A stretch of DNA of 64,000 nt from Trichobilharzia regenti. Lineage: Eukaryota; Platyhelminthes; Trematoda; Strigeidida; Schistosomatidae. The notes beneath the pieces are model-generated. The model was not told the DNA's origin and did no database searches. It saw only the letters and a list, made by a program, of their open reading frames with translations. The stretch spans positions 3,331,517 through 3,395,516 of the forward strand of contig OX235263.1 of the NCBI GenBank assembly GCA_944472135.2, read 5' to 3'. Below, piece after piece: positions 10,090 through 22,200 of this stretch; position 1 is the stretch's first letter; the number at the start of each line of letters is the position of its first letter. The translations under genes were made by a program, and so were the position numbers.

Positions 10090-10620
10090 GAATTACACGG
10101 GGACGTAGCGAGAGCATATGTGGTCATATGCTTTACACATAGACAGTTAGGTGCGCTCACTCCTGAGCTCTTTTTAGGGTTGGAAAATACATACGTTGGA
10201 CCACACCTTGAAGTGCATAATATTATTGCACCCCCACTGCTTAGAAGATGCGCCTGCCTCTTGGAAAGAGCACAAAGCCAGGCAGCAAAAGGAGTGGTTG
10301 GTCTCCGAAACAAATTATATGGTAAAAGGCTGTTCACACTTAGCTACCGTCGGTCTAGGGGGATTCGACCACTACCTAAAAAATAACGAATGACCAGAAT
10401 CACCCGAACAAATGTTTTTGGCCGTTGAGTCGGTATAGGCTCATTCGTGGAAACCCCAGCAAGATAGCTCATCAGAGGGCAAGGACCCGGTTGCGCTCCC
10501 TTTTCTTTTCGCTGCGAGCTTGCCGTCATTGGGATTCCTTACCGGCAGATGTAGCTATGGCACCGTCAGTGGACACCTTTAAGCGAGGGGTGGACGGTCA
10601 TTTGACGACACAATGACTGA
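10090..10620 (+). pseudogene. CR1-D retroelement, reverse transcriptase C-terminal fragment
   Basis: The + strand translation shows LLRRCACLLERAQSQAAKGVVGLRNK, then after a frame change ARTRLRSLFFSLRACRHWDSLPADV and a VDTFKRGVDxHL end. This is the usual end of CR1/Jockey-group polyproteins and parallels 56708-57580 (RSFRSLWAI, VINSWNRLPEEVV, DSFKKGLD). Confidence 0.7.
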
Positions 10621-10639
10621 GTCCAAATGGCCTATTCCC

Positions 10640-13210
10640 TTCAAATTCCATACATCGTTAGGGGTAGGCAACTAAGTTCGTCGTTTTACTTCTTTGCATT
10701 CTCTTCTGTCTTGCTCTTCTGACAATTTCAACTACACTTACTATTATTATTCCCAATATATACGATATATACTTCAAATTTAGTCAGCTGTCTGCTTTCA
10801 CGTTTTCTTTATCTCTTTCTGTTAGTCTGAATAACTTCACAAACTATCATTATCTCTTTTCTTTTGACTGCGATACCGGGGAACTAACTGGTGGAATGAT
10901 AAACTCCATTCAAATCAGGAACAAGCTTAGCACACCTAATACTACGAACCACATATAATTAATTCCAGCGCTACTCCTTTGGGAGTCAACCAAAGCTAAG
11001 ACAGTCGAGTGGCCGGACGAACTACGCAGAAATTTACCGAAGATCAGTAACCTATACTTCACAATCAAAAGGTGAGCAGAAAGAAATCAAAATGGTTTAT
11101 ATCAGCTCGTAAAAATGATATTGGCTATTGGAACTTAGATAAGTTACAGCAAAACTGCGGCAATACAAAGGGTGCGTTACTTTTTGGTGTGGAATGTATA
11201 GTAAACACTGGTTTTTTTTTGGTTTAGCTTCATTTTCGTATCTTTCTGTTACATTTTCGGCAGTTGTTATGCTTACTATTTTAAGCGTGCAGCAAAAGTT
11301 TGGCAATTAAAGAGGACACTTACACAACGGAGATCAAAAGTGCGTTTCTTTTGTCACATTGCCAAATGAAAATTCGTGCTATCATGCAAAGTAAAGTATT
11401 AGAAATACTAATCAAGGTTATGTCAATTTGGGGCGTTTGACTTTTCCAAGTTTTCCTAAGGTATTTGTGACCGCAAGAAGTTTATTTCAGCGTAATTTAA
11501 CCATGTATACATATACATATACAAGCTTCTCTTCGCTCATATCTTTATTCTGAAATTGTTTTTTCGCTCCATTTTTCTGTTTATCACCACTGTCATAACC
11601 AGAAAATATGTATAGGTACCCGACCCACTTTTACTAACTGCGCATGGATTAGATAAAGAGCATACTTTTGTGAACAGCAACCTGGTTTGATTTTTGTTTC
11701 AGTTGGTTATCATAATGCAATACAGCTTATGTTATTGCCTTCACCGTTTATCCTGAGTATGTATTATTATGAGGTGTGAAACATGTTTGTCTACTGGCGA
11801 AACTTTCACAGATGTTATTGATCTAAAATAAATAGCCTATAGGTTATATAAGTACTTTAGCAAACTGGTTGTATGGAAAAAAGGTGTATGTTTTCTCCTT
11901 TATCAGAATTTTCTAGTGTATATATGATATACAACATAAACTGAAAAGTAATTAGTGTGGATTTCCAAAAATTCTATACCCAAAGCAAGTGATGTATGTG
12001 ACCATACAATCAGAATATCTGTACATTCCTTCTAAGGTACTTTAGGCTTCGGTAAACCACCTAAATTGTCACCAAACGATCAACAGTAAAATCTACTGTT
12101 TTCGGTGGTGATGCTATTAATTAACGACTCAAGTTTCGAAAAGGTGGAAGCCATCTCTTGATAAGGGCAAACAGTAATGTTTTTCAGTCCAGTGTCTGGT
12201 TAGCAGTAGCAGAAATGCAATCACTTCGCTTTGGCCAGTTAGTTAGTTAGTTAGAACTCATCCGATGCGGGTCTACGAGCCACAAATATTGTATGAAAGC
12301 TGATAATCCTACCCACCTACCTAAGTTCAAGTAATTGGAGTAAGATTCAAGAGCGTGAAGTATTGACTGACAGGCGAGTGTTTATTCTCATCAGTTTCAT
12401 GTCCATAACCGGTCCGCAACATAGTAACGTGAGATTGAAGGTAGTTGTGTAGCTTTAGCAGTCTTCATTGCATCAGACCTTGCTAGACGAGGACTGGAGG
12501 ATGATGTCAATTCGTCGTTTGAGGTGTTATCAGATAAAGGTCAGAATTGAAATCCATACCAATGACGTTAGAGTTTGTCAGTTTCTTCTACTTTTGAAAC
12601 TAGTGCAAAGTAACAGACGCTCCTGCGCATCATTTTGATATAGTTATGGGAGTTAGATTGTTCTCGATACGTCATTCACTTATTAATACACATTATTTGG
12701 GATTACATTCTACTGCAGTGCCGAAGTTCCACACTTAAATAAGTAAATAATTCTTCTTTAGAGCCTTATTGTATGCTGTTTCTGCACTGGTAGGCCCACA
12801 ATAACTAACCTTAGGATATATAAGTGTTCTGCAGGTAAATTTGCCACTCATTTTGGTCGAAATGCAGTCAGATGAATAAGTACTTTTCCGTATCTCTGCA
12901 TATCTCATATACGTGCACACGTGGATATTGAGATAGTTCAGAGTTTTGCATAAGGCTTTAACATTGAAGGAAAATAGAATAACTTTGTGCAGTTGCAGAA
13001 AAAAAGGCTGCTTAAGGTTGGTCAAACAATCTGTTCAGCAGTGACCGATTTCTTGGATTTCCATTTGTAGACAAACACTGCATACTATGGATTACCATAA
13101 GAAGAGCCAACTTGAAGGTCGTAGATCATAACTGTATCCTAGGCCAACCATCTTGGTAAGGTAGCAGCTATCAGTCGGAGACTATGTAACTACCTGAATT
13201 GTTATATGGC
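10640..13210. other. No recognised gene
   Basis: I find no recognisable protein motif, RNA gene or repeat shared with the rest of the window. A - strand open stretch at 12735-13025 has mixed composition but no family signature and poor splice context, so I do not call it. Confidence 0.4.
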
Positions 13211-13214
13211 ATTA

Positions 13215-13560
13215 GTCAGTGAAATCCACAACAGTTAGTTTAAGCCACGTAGGAAGATTTATACTTCCTGGTTGGAGTTCTTGGAACGGTAAACACCAAT
13301 GGTTGAATACAGTCGGTGATTTAGCTCAAAATCGTTCGCAATGGCTGGCTAACGCATATGCATCCACTCCTTGTGACTTATAATTTCCAATAAAACTACA
13401 TTGTTCTTCGTTATTATTATTCCTTTTTCCTCATATGTGTCTTTATTGTCTCTATTTTGGATTTACTTTCTTCTTCTTCTCTGGCTTTGTGTGCTGAGCG
13501 AAGTGTGGCAACTTGAACTGCTGCACATCGGTGCAAAGTTATATATTGAAACCAGTCAGT
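13215..13560 (+). mobile_element. RTE-B 3' end fragment
   Basis: This is similar to the RTE-B 3' untranslated segments at 23160-23457 and 52590-52930: the same GATTCATCCACTCCTTGTGACTTA-like stretch in short form, the TTCTTCGTTATTA block, and a final GCAAAGTT...CAGTCAGTCAGA repeat tail. It is diverged. Confidence 0.7.
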
Positions 13561-13743
13561 CAGATCTGAATTGTTGTACACTTTGGGTTGTGATGGTACA
13601 GATCATGAGAGAACTAATGCCTTTATTTTATTGGTTATGTTAATACAGACTTCAGAACTAGTTATGCCTAGAAAGCAGACGAGTCGACGGGTATGCATGC
13701 GTCTACTGAGATAACTGGAACATGCGCTATGTTAAACCACGGC

Positions 13744-13997
13744 CTTCTTAGAAGATATGATAGAGAATATTTGTAGCCCAGGTGGATGATTTTGATGTGG
13801 TTGTGTTCTCTGAGCTGGGTAGTTAATTTGCGAAGCTTTCATCACCCTACTAGGCGACATCTTCAGCGCATACTTCAATTTGAAGTGAAGAAATGTAAAA
13901 GCTGATTTCAAATTGAAGTATGCGCTGAATATGTCGCCTAGTAGGGCGATGAAAGCTTCTCAAATTAACTATCCAGCTCAGAGAACTTCTTAGAAGA
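13744..13997. mobile_element. Foldback element with flanking 12-bp direct repeats
   Basis: Two arms of about 79 bp (13805-13883 and 13907-13986) are near-perfect inverted copies around a ~23-bp loop. CTTCTTAGAAGA occurs at both borders (13744-13755 and 13986-13997) and may be a target duplication. Between the left border and the left arm lie ~50 bp present once only. No coding content. It may be a shortened Penelope-like element, whose copies often end in inverted pseudo-LTRs. Confidence 0.6.
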
Positions 13998-14369
13998 GCT
14001 ATGTTAGGTGAAGTAGGATTGGACCCTAACAGTTATGTGATTGTGACACATCCGTGTAGTTTTTGAATTTCAGCCTAACTTATGCACAGTGACTTTGGTT
14101 GTTTGGCTGGCATTTTCGAGCTGCTAAAAATGAATGTGTGTGTGTGACCTTCTGGTACAGCTGACTTCTAACTGTCCTCTTATCTTTTGCTTGTGTATGC
14201 GCCAAGGTCATCACTTCACACTGCTCCTTTTCTGTATGTTGTCTCCAAATGTGACATCTCGACCTGAATCACTTTCCTACAACTTTCTGAGTGGGTCTGG
14301 TTGGGTAGTCACTTCTTAGGTACATTTATCATCAGTAAAAACAGTTTTTTGTTTAGCGAAGAAATTTCT

Positions 14370-15180
14370 GTTCAACGACTTCATTTTCAAGCTGTACAGT
14401 CGTATTTATATTACAGAAAAAGTTATTAAGTGGCACTAAATAATCGCTCAGTCAATATACATATATAAGTGATAATCAAAATATCATAAGGGGTAGAGTT
14501 GAAGTGATTGAATTACAAAATTATTAAAGATTGCTTTTATAAGTGAATTGATACCAAAACTATTTTTTATAAAAACGTCCAATCGTTGTTTGAAAATAAA
14601 AACTAGAAAGAACATTATTATGACCAAGGTAAAGAAAGGGGTTTGACAAAACGCTTTTGAACACGTAATTTAGGTTTCTGTTCATGTATAGCTAAAGCTT
14701 CGGCTATGCATAAGTGAAGAAAACGTAAACTTTCGGAGCGATTCGATTTTGCCATGTAGATAACCTTGTAGGATGAATCACGTGGGGCTGAATGACCAGG
14801 CTCCAACAGGTGATCACAAATAGACGACTTCGCAGTTCTACGTTCGCCTTTCATTAACCAAACCGGATAGTGTTCAGCTACACGTTTTCGGAGAGTAGGC
14901 TTACTACGTCCAATATAATCAGCTCCACAGGAGCAGGTAAAAGAGTAAATGCACATAGATGTGGACATAAGCGGTAATCTATCCTTGACGCATTGTCTAA
15001 TTATATTTCGACTGGTAAAAACTAGTTGCAAGTCAGCTGCAGGAAAAGTACGTTTAATACATTTAGATAAACAATTTTAAATTAATTCAGAAATGGTGTC
15101 ACCCTTGAATACAAGACTCATAAACAGTTTGTTCTTTGGCACTGTGATTTTTCTAGGGGCGGTTTCTTTCATTTTACAAT
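14370..15180 (-). pseudogene. Penelope-like element, GIY-YIG endonuclease part
   Basis: The - strand reads CIYSFTCSCGADYIGRS followed by LRKRVAEHYPVWL (14618-15031). This is the Cys-containing GIY-YIG endonuclease of Penelope-like elements, here GAD-YIG. Upstream to about 15175 the translation continues as thumb/linker (KRTFPAADLQLVF) with a stop. The part below 14600 contains the pseudo-LTR-like stretch also seen near 34850. The reverse transcriptase core is missing. Confidence 0.8.
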
Positions 15181-15389
15181 CATTTTATAATCAAACGTCT
15201 TTCAGTTATACTAATATTTATATAGTTGTCGAGTTACGGTTCCTCTGAATCTCTTCTTATTTGCGACCTTATTGCACCTGATATGTTAGTCTTCTCCAGA
15301 GTATCGATAATGTGTCAAGAAATTACTTCATACTTTATCAGTCTTAGTATGCTGGAGGTTCTGTCAATATAATCAATACGAAACCTGCT

Positions 15390-18300
15390 TCCCTGGTTTC
15401 AATACAAATGATGTTCTAAAATGTCTTCAGTCTCTGAACCCTTCTTAAAGCCTATGTGCAGATGATTTGCCTAGTGTTATTCTTAAAAGGTGTGCAGATA
15501 TCCTGTGTTATCCTCTCATGGATATATTTAATGAATCTTTTTCCAGAAATGTCGTGCCAGTCGTTTGGAAGGATATTAAAATTGTACCTATACCTAAGTC
15601 GTCTACTGGAACATGTTTTAAATTTAGACCTATTGCTACTATCTCCCTTTTCTAAAAGCTATGGAAAAGTTACTCTTACTTAATCGTCAACCTTCACTTA
15701 AAGCCTTTAACGACACCAAACAGTTCGCTTATAAATACAGTAGAAGCACTTTGGATGCAGTTGCAGTCTTGTATCATAACATTGTCTCCAGCTCAGACAG
15801 GGGGGCTAAATTTGTTCGCAGCACCTCCCTAGATTACACATCTGCTTTCGACTCAGTACCTACGGACATTTTGTTAAACAAGATTGCTGAAACTCAAACT
15901 GACTGTTGGGTTGTCAAATGACTGCATTCTTATTTCTCAGAAAGAAATCAGTATACTGTATGGCAGGGAAGGTCGTTCACTTCATTGCTTACTGAGGCTG
16001 GTGTCCCTTAAGGTGCTGTTCTTTCTCCTTTTCTGTTTTCTTTCCTCTTGCATGACTTGCCTCACTCTGATGATGAAATGAACTTTGTTAAGTATGCCGA
16101 TGATCTAACTATTTCAATGTCTGTTAACTCCCAGCTTGAGTGTGCTAAGATGAGCAGCATTCTGTCAAGAGTTAGCAAATGGTCTTCGTCTAACGGCCTT
16201 AAACTAAATCCTTCCGAATGTCAGATTGTTAATTTCAGTTTTCGATGTAAAAGAAAGTTAAATGAAGCTGTTGGTTCCTACAACAGTTGCAAAATTGATG
16301 ACAGTGAGGATATAGAAACCAAGTCTGAAGTTAAGTATCTTGGATTAATTCTTTCTTCTGACCTATCCTGGCCTTTCCATGTCTTAGCGATTTCTAAAAG
16401 AATATTTCATCTGACTTTTTACATTAAGAAGTTAAGGCACTCAGGCATAACCCAACCACTCCTCCTCTTACAGTTTGTCAACTCCTGCATCTCACCTATT
16501 CTTCTTTACTGTTCACCCTTATTTTTCCTGGATTGCTTGAAAAAGACTGTCATACTTCTTAGAACTCTGAAGACTGTCACTAGGACGAGTGGCAGCTATC
16601 CCATTGGGCCATATCGTTGACATCGTCATTGATGATAGGCACTTGATGTCATGCAACAAATTTGCTGAAGGTAATTTTTTGTCAGACTGTGAGCCTCAAC
16701 TTCACCAGCAGCTCCAGCCTTGTGTCTCCTCCTCAGGTAAAACAAGAGATCTTTCCGTCTATCTGTCTCTGTCTGTTTTCGACATAGAACTTTGCACATA
16801 TGTGCGGCAGTTCAAGTTGCCACACTCCATGTAGCACACATAGCAAGAGAAGAAAGTACAAGAAAAGCATAATAGAGACAGTAAACAGAGGTGTGAGACA
16901 AAGGAAGAGTAATAACGAAGAACAATATAGTTTCATTGGAAATCATAAGTCACAAGGAGTGGATGCATCTACACCAGCCTTTGAGAACGATTTTCAGTCA
17001 TGTCACCAATTGTTTCCAACCATTGGTTTTTACCGTCCCGATGACCCCAACTAGTTAGGAAGTCTACACCTTCCTAAGTGGCTTAGACTAACTGTTGTAG
17101 ACTTCATTAACTGGTGCTATGTTTTTGTTTGACCTCCGCTAGATTTTTTCCAGTCTGACCCTATATCCACTAACATTGCTCGTCGGGCAAGGGGATGACT
17201 AGGCATACGTAATACATGTCCTAACCATCTCAGTCTATGTAACTTCACAACTTCTTCGATTGATTTCCCCTGTTTACCTAGCACTCGACGCCTAACCTCA
17301 ATATTGCTCGCATATTATACCACTTCACAAGGGAGATTGAACGCAGGCACCTATGACCAAAGACAGCTAATCTTTTCATGTCTTCCACTATCAGTGGCCA
17401 GGTCTCACAGCCATAAAGGAGGATGGAGCGGGTTGATGAGCAGTATACCCGCCCTTTGGTCGATAGTCGGATATCTCGTCTACGCAAGATACGGCGTAAA
17501 CTGGCATATTTGGAACTAGCCCTCTGTATCCGTGCTGAGATTTTGTCGGAGATCAACCCGTTGGGACTAGTAGTACTTCCCAAATAAGTGAAGTGGTCAA
17601 CGTGCTCTACCACTTCATTTCCTCTTTCTAAATTAGGAGTCAGTGTAGTCCAGTCCAGTCCTGTAACATGATCTTACATTTGGCGGGGGCGAATCGCATG
17701 CCAAACATTCGTAGATTGCAGCTCAAGGTGTACAGAAGTCTCTGCTTCCTTTTGTCAGCGTCCTCACCTAGAAGGACTACATCGTTTGCATATTCTAAGT
17801 CAACGAGATTATTCCGTGGTAGCAAGTCAATCCCTGAGTTTCTGAAGTGAGAGTTAGGGTTAAGTCCATTAATACATCTATTATGAAATTGAATAGAAAT
17901 GGGGATAATGGGCATCCCTGACGGATACCATTAGTCGTCACCACTTCAGATGACAACTCACCGTAAGCCATCACCTGGCTGTATGAGTACAAGTAGAGTG
18001 CCTTAATCAGTCCAATGTATTTTCTCGTCATTCCCTTTACAGCCAAGTATCTCCAGAGAACCTCTCGGTCGGTGGCACAGAATGACGCCTTAAGGTCAAG
18101 GAATATAGTGATTGTTGGGCGCCGGTAAGAATGCCTATGTTCTAGAATCTGTCGTCTTTCCAGAAGACATTTTGCACGTACGTCTAAGTATAAAAACTCC
18201 ACGATACCATATTTCTCTGCACCTACTTTATGTGATGAAAATAACGTTAGACATAAACTAACTAACCTTCTTTACACTACTAAATAAACCATTTCCTCCA

Positions 18301-18750
18301 TCCTTACAACATCAAACTGTATTGCTATTGTATTTCTAATATTTATAATCGTCTCAAGTTTTTGTTTTTATTTGTTTATTTGTTCATAAGTGTGAACATC
18401 ATTTAAGCTGTGTTAGAACTGTTAATTCTGTATATCCCCTCACCATGCTGGTATATCAACAGAACATTAGATTCACTACTCTATAGTAACATGCTAAAAT
18501 TTCCAAACTGTATCGACAGTAGTGTTTGAAACAAACTCACTGTTACTATCATTATTATTATGTTTATTATTCTCATTTTTTACTTCGTGTATTTCTGACT
18601 TTATATCGTAAACGTGGTTAATTTTGTTTTAATTTTAAATTTTATTTTGAGTAAATCAGATGCAAGGTGTTGCGACAAATGCTTAGAATTGCATTCTGTA
18701 TTATAAGTACTGTTTGTCTTGGAATGAAGTAGATTATTATTATTCTTTTT
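15390..18750 (+). mobile_element. CR1-like retroelement, interrupted by an RTE insertion
   Basis: Coding remains run from 15420 to 16750: CADILCYPLMDIFN, VPIPKSS, an FRPIA turn, motif A YTSAFDSV near 15850, motif C VKYADDLTIS near 16090, then the thumb KYLGLILSSDLSWPFH. Frameshifts and stops break the frame several times. At 16756 the element is interrupted by RTE-B and resumes at 18155. Its 3' untranslated end (18162-18735) matches, in inverse, 27600-28170. The tail is ATT-rich and stops just before the first coding exon of DHODH. The same family occurs at 37420-39800. Confidence 0.82.
16757..18154 (-). mobile_element. RTE-B retroelement nested in the CR1-like element
   Basis: 5'-truncated - strand copy flanked by TCTTTCC on both sides (16750-16756 and 18155-18161). 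Joining the flanks restores the CR1 sequence seen at 28140-28210. The coding remains show motif A FLDLKASF (usual D replaced), motif [14 protein letters not shown], motif C LEYANDVVLL (YADD degraded to YAND) and the C-terminal YLGSTTSPNG, RRRDIRLSTKGR and [10 protein letters not shown] segments. The 3' end reads into CAGACAGACAGA repeats at 16760-16790. Confidence 0.85.
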
Positions 18751-18787
18751 AAATATTATTATTATTAAAAACTGCCTTCTATTTTAG

Positions 18788-18800
18788 GTTTTATTGATTA
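18788..18800 (+). promoter_or_regulatory. 5' UTR piece and splice acceptor before the DHODH start
   Basis: A pyrimidine-rich CTTCTATTTTAG acceptor ends at 18787. The next 13 bases contain an in-frame TGA (18795-18797) directly before the ATG, so no longer N-terminus is possible in this exon. The acceptor could receive an upstream 5' UTR exon or a spliced leader; schistosomes use both. Confidence 0.6.
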
Positions 18801-19219
18801 ATGAGCAAACTTCGGACAACTCTAGGCATTCTAAGCCTTGGCTTTGGAGTGTTTACTACACAGTCCTTATATTCCGGGAATGAACGTTTCTACAAAGATT
18901 GGTTTCTATCCACTGCTCAACTAATCATTCGTGACGGTGAAACTGCTCATAAATTGTCAGTTTATGCAGCAAGTTATGGTTTGATACCTCACAAACCTCG
19001 AAATGCTTTCCCAAATCTCAAATGTAAACTTTTCGACCTGGAGTTTGATCATCCTATTGGATTGGCGGCTGGCTTTGACAAGAATGGAGAAGCATTTATG
19101 GGACTTTTGGACGCAGGATTTTCCTACGTTGAAGTTGGCACTGTCACACCAAATCCTCAACCGGGAAATCAACGCCCTCGGATATTTAGATGGAGGGAAC
19201 GTGAAGCTGTTATAAATCG
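18801..19219 (+). CDS. DHODH: DHODH coding exon 1
   Basis: Encodes residues 1-139 and two bases of Arg140. The donor CG|GTGGGA follows. It contains the membrane anchor, the quinone-tunnel helices and the first half of the FMN barrel. Reading on past 19219 loses homology at once, which fixes the donor. Confidence 0.93.
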
Positions 19220-22200
19220 GTGGGAATTGTTACTACGCCATTTTACTGTAGCGAAACAATCAAATTATCATGGTTCGCTTGTTGATTCCCTCAAATATTT
19301 TAAATGATTATTAGGAAGCGTCTCTGAATGCAGCTAAATTTTAACTTTGGGGTGGAAATACCTCCATCAGAGTTGTTTATACACGTTACTGTCGTATTTC
19401 AGTAGGCATGAGACCTTCCACAGCTTCCTGTGTACAATGTCACGAAAAACTTAAATTTACTTGATTCCACATTAGTTTGTTCATTAGATATATCACACAG
19501 TGATGAAACAGTATTACTGTTTACTGGATGACAAACTTTCGAACAAAATTTATTGTTCATAATCATATCGTCAGTTATAATCACATGGCTTGGAAACTTG
19601 AGTTTTATAGTAGATTCTAAAACTGTCATCTTATCCCATCCCATTGTACATGTAACTACACACAACCATACAATAGGATGGATGGAATAGGATGACAGTT
19701 TTAGAATCTAATGCAAGAGCAGGGTGGAGGGGGGAGATTGACAACAGAAGCCTTGCTTATCGAATCAACTGAGAAAGAATACGCGTTATAGGAATGATTC
19801 AACACCTGTCCAGTCGGATGTCTGGAAGATTCTACTGCCCCAACGGCGACAGATTGGAGAGAAGAAAGAAGACTATAAAACTCGAGTTTCAAAGTCGTGT
19901 GATTATAATTGATGGAATGATTATGAACAGTGATGAAGTGTGTTCGAAACTGCATCATCCAGTAAACAGTAATACTGTTTCACTGACTGTATGATACATC
20001 TGATAAACAAACTAAGTTGGAATTACTCAAATCAAAATGTCGCTGAGATTTTACAAATATAATTTTCTACAAATGTCTCATGAATTTATTTGAGTATAAT
20101 TGCAATGCATATTTCAGCGTTCATGACCTAGATTATATTCCGTTTTGTATAAATTGAATCGATATGCGTAGTTTTTCAGACTACATTACGTCAAAATGGA
20201 AACACTGGTAATATTTAAACTAATTTACTACCAAGGACAGATAGACACCAACTCAGTTTTAGTATACGGATTGTATTCAGAGTCATTCAAAAGTGTGTTG
20301 ACAGTTGCTCTCTCTGAGAGAGATCAATGTTTATCATATTTACTGTAAACATTACGACATTTAGACAGTATCATTACAATGACCTAACTAACATTAGTGA
20401 ACATTGGTTCAAAATGCTCCACATCGTATATGACATAGGATAATAGAAGGCCTTATTTTATTTATTTATTTAAACGCAGAAAAGAACTTGGTACAATATG
20501 GCACCAAGAAGGATGCGCCACACAATAATAATAAAACAACATAGATCAAAAGAAAAAAAGGAAGGAAGGAAAAAAAATATATAAGTAGAGAACGGATAAA
20601 GAACTTCATCTGGAAGGAAAACACTCATGCTTAACAAGTTCAAACAGTGTTCGTTAACTATCATCGTGAAGGGAAGAAAGAAGGAAATTGCAACACATTC
20701 GCCATTGATTACGATTCTTGGCCATATCCGATAACGTTTCGAGCCATCGATTTGAGCTATCTCTCGGACCCCAACCAGGGAGTCGTGACACACCAACCGA
20801 TGCTAATCTAGCACAAAAATCCTTCATTCCACGACTCCACGTCATGGACTGACCACCCCGCCACTTGTTTCATCCCGTCCCAGGGCTGGCTAGCGAACAG
20901 AGACCTGTATGGAAGCCTCTGGGATGACATTCGCAGCACATGTCCAAGCCACCGGAGCCGGTGTTTCCAGATGACGACACTCAACGAATGGTGATCTCCA
21001 CTGTGTTCAAACACACGCCGCCGAACCTCAGAATTACTCACGCGATGATGCCATCGAACGCAAGCAATCCTGCGGAGAGAGCGATGATCGAACACGCAGA
21101 GTCACCGCTCATCCTCAGCTTGGAGAGGCCAGGTTTCACAGGTGTAGAGCAGGGCAGCCTGCACCGAAGCATTGTATACCCGACCTTTGACAGCCAGGCT
21201 AACGTCGCGACGGCGCCATAGTTGGCTGAAGTTGATGTATGCCACCCTAGCCTTCATTATACGGTTGGAAATCTCATCCGTCACCCCTCCGCCAGCACTT
21301 ACATAACTATCCAGATACACAAACTTATCAACAACTCCAAGCGGTTCACCCGCAAGAGTGAGTGCAGGTACAGGCTCCTGCCAATCTTGTAACAGCACTT
21401 ATACTGTGCACTTAGACGGCGCAAAGTACATACCATACTTACAGACACTGATCGTCAACTGATTAAGTGCGATTTGGGCAGCCTGCATGCATACTCGACG
21501 TCAAAAAGTCTATCTCCAAGGGACGGATCTACACCACCTTCATGCACATCCCCCACAGCTGACTCCAGAATGTCATCGATGGCAAAGTTAGAGAGAAATG
21601 GAGAGATTAGGCGACCCACTTTCTAACCCCACTGTTGGTTGGGAACGGTGATGATAGTTAGTTGTATGCCCTCACTCTACCTGAGGAGGTGTTTCCGTAT
21701 AGGGCTTTCAACATGTTAACAAATTTCTCAGGTACACCTCTCTCTAACGAAGAGTTCCAGAGCACAGTTCTGTCCAACGAATCGAAGGCAGCCCTAATAT
21801 CAAGAAACACAACGATCGTTGGCCTGCAATACGTGTGGCTGTGTTCCGACAACTGACGAAGGGTGAACACATGATTAATACATCCACGACCTGAACGAAA
21901 CCCAGCCTGCTCTTCGCGAATCAATCCCTCACGTATTTTGCACAGCCTGCGAAGCAAGACAGCAGCCAATATTTTAGACGCAACTGGTAGCAGACTGATA
22001 CCCCTATGATTGTCACATGAATTACGTCGGCCATTTTTAAAGATGGGGACAATAATGGCTTCGTTCCACATTGATGGTACACTCTCAGTCTCCCATACCT
22101 TCCTGAACAACTCAGTCAGAGCCATTGTGACAGTCTCGCCACCATCTTTAAAAAGAGCCGGGGGTAATTTGTCTGGGCCGGGTGGTTTATGGCGTTTTAA

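Noticed and set aside
12735..13025. Open frame on the minus strand as a possible exon
   Set aside because: No family motif, no convincing acceptor, and the candidate internal intron would be only ~23 bp.
20545..20580. Purine-rich GGAAGGAAGG tract as a polypurine tract of an LTR element
   Set aside because: It lies in the 3' region of an RTE (non-LTR) element and no LTR follows.
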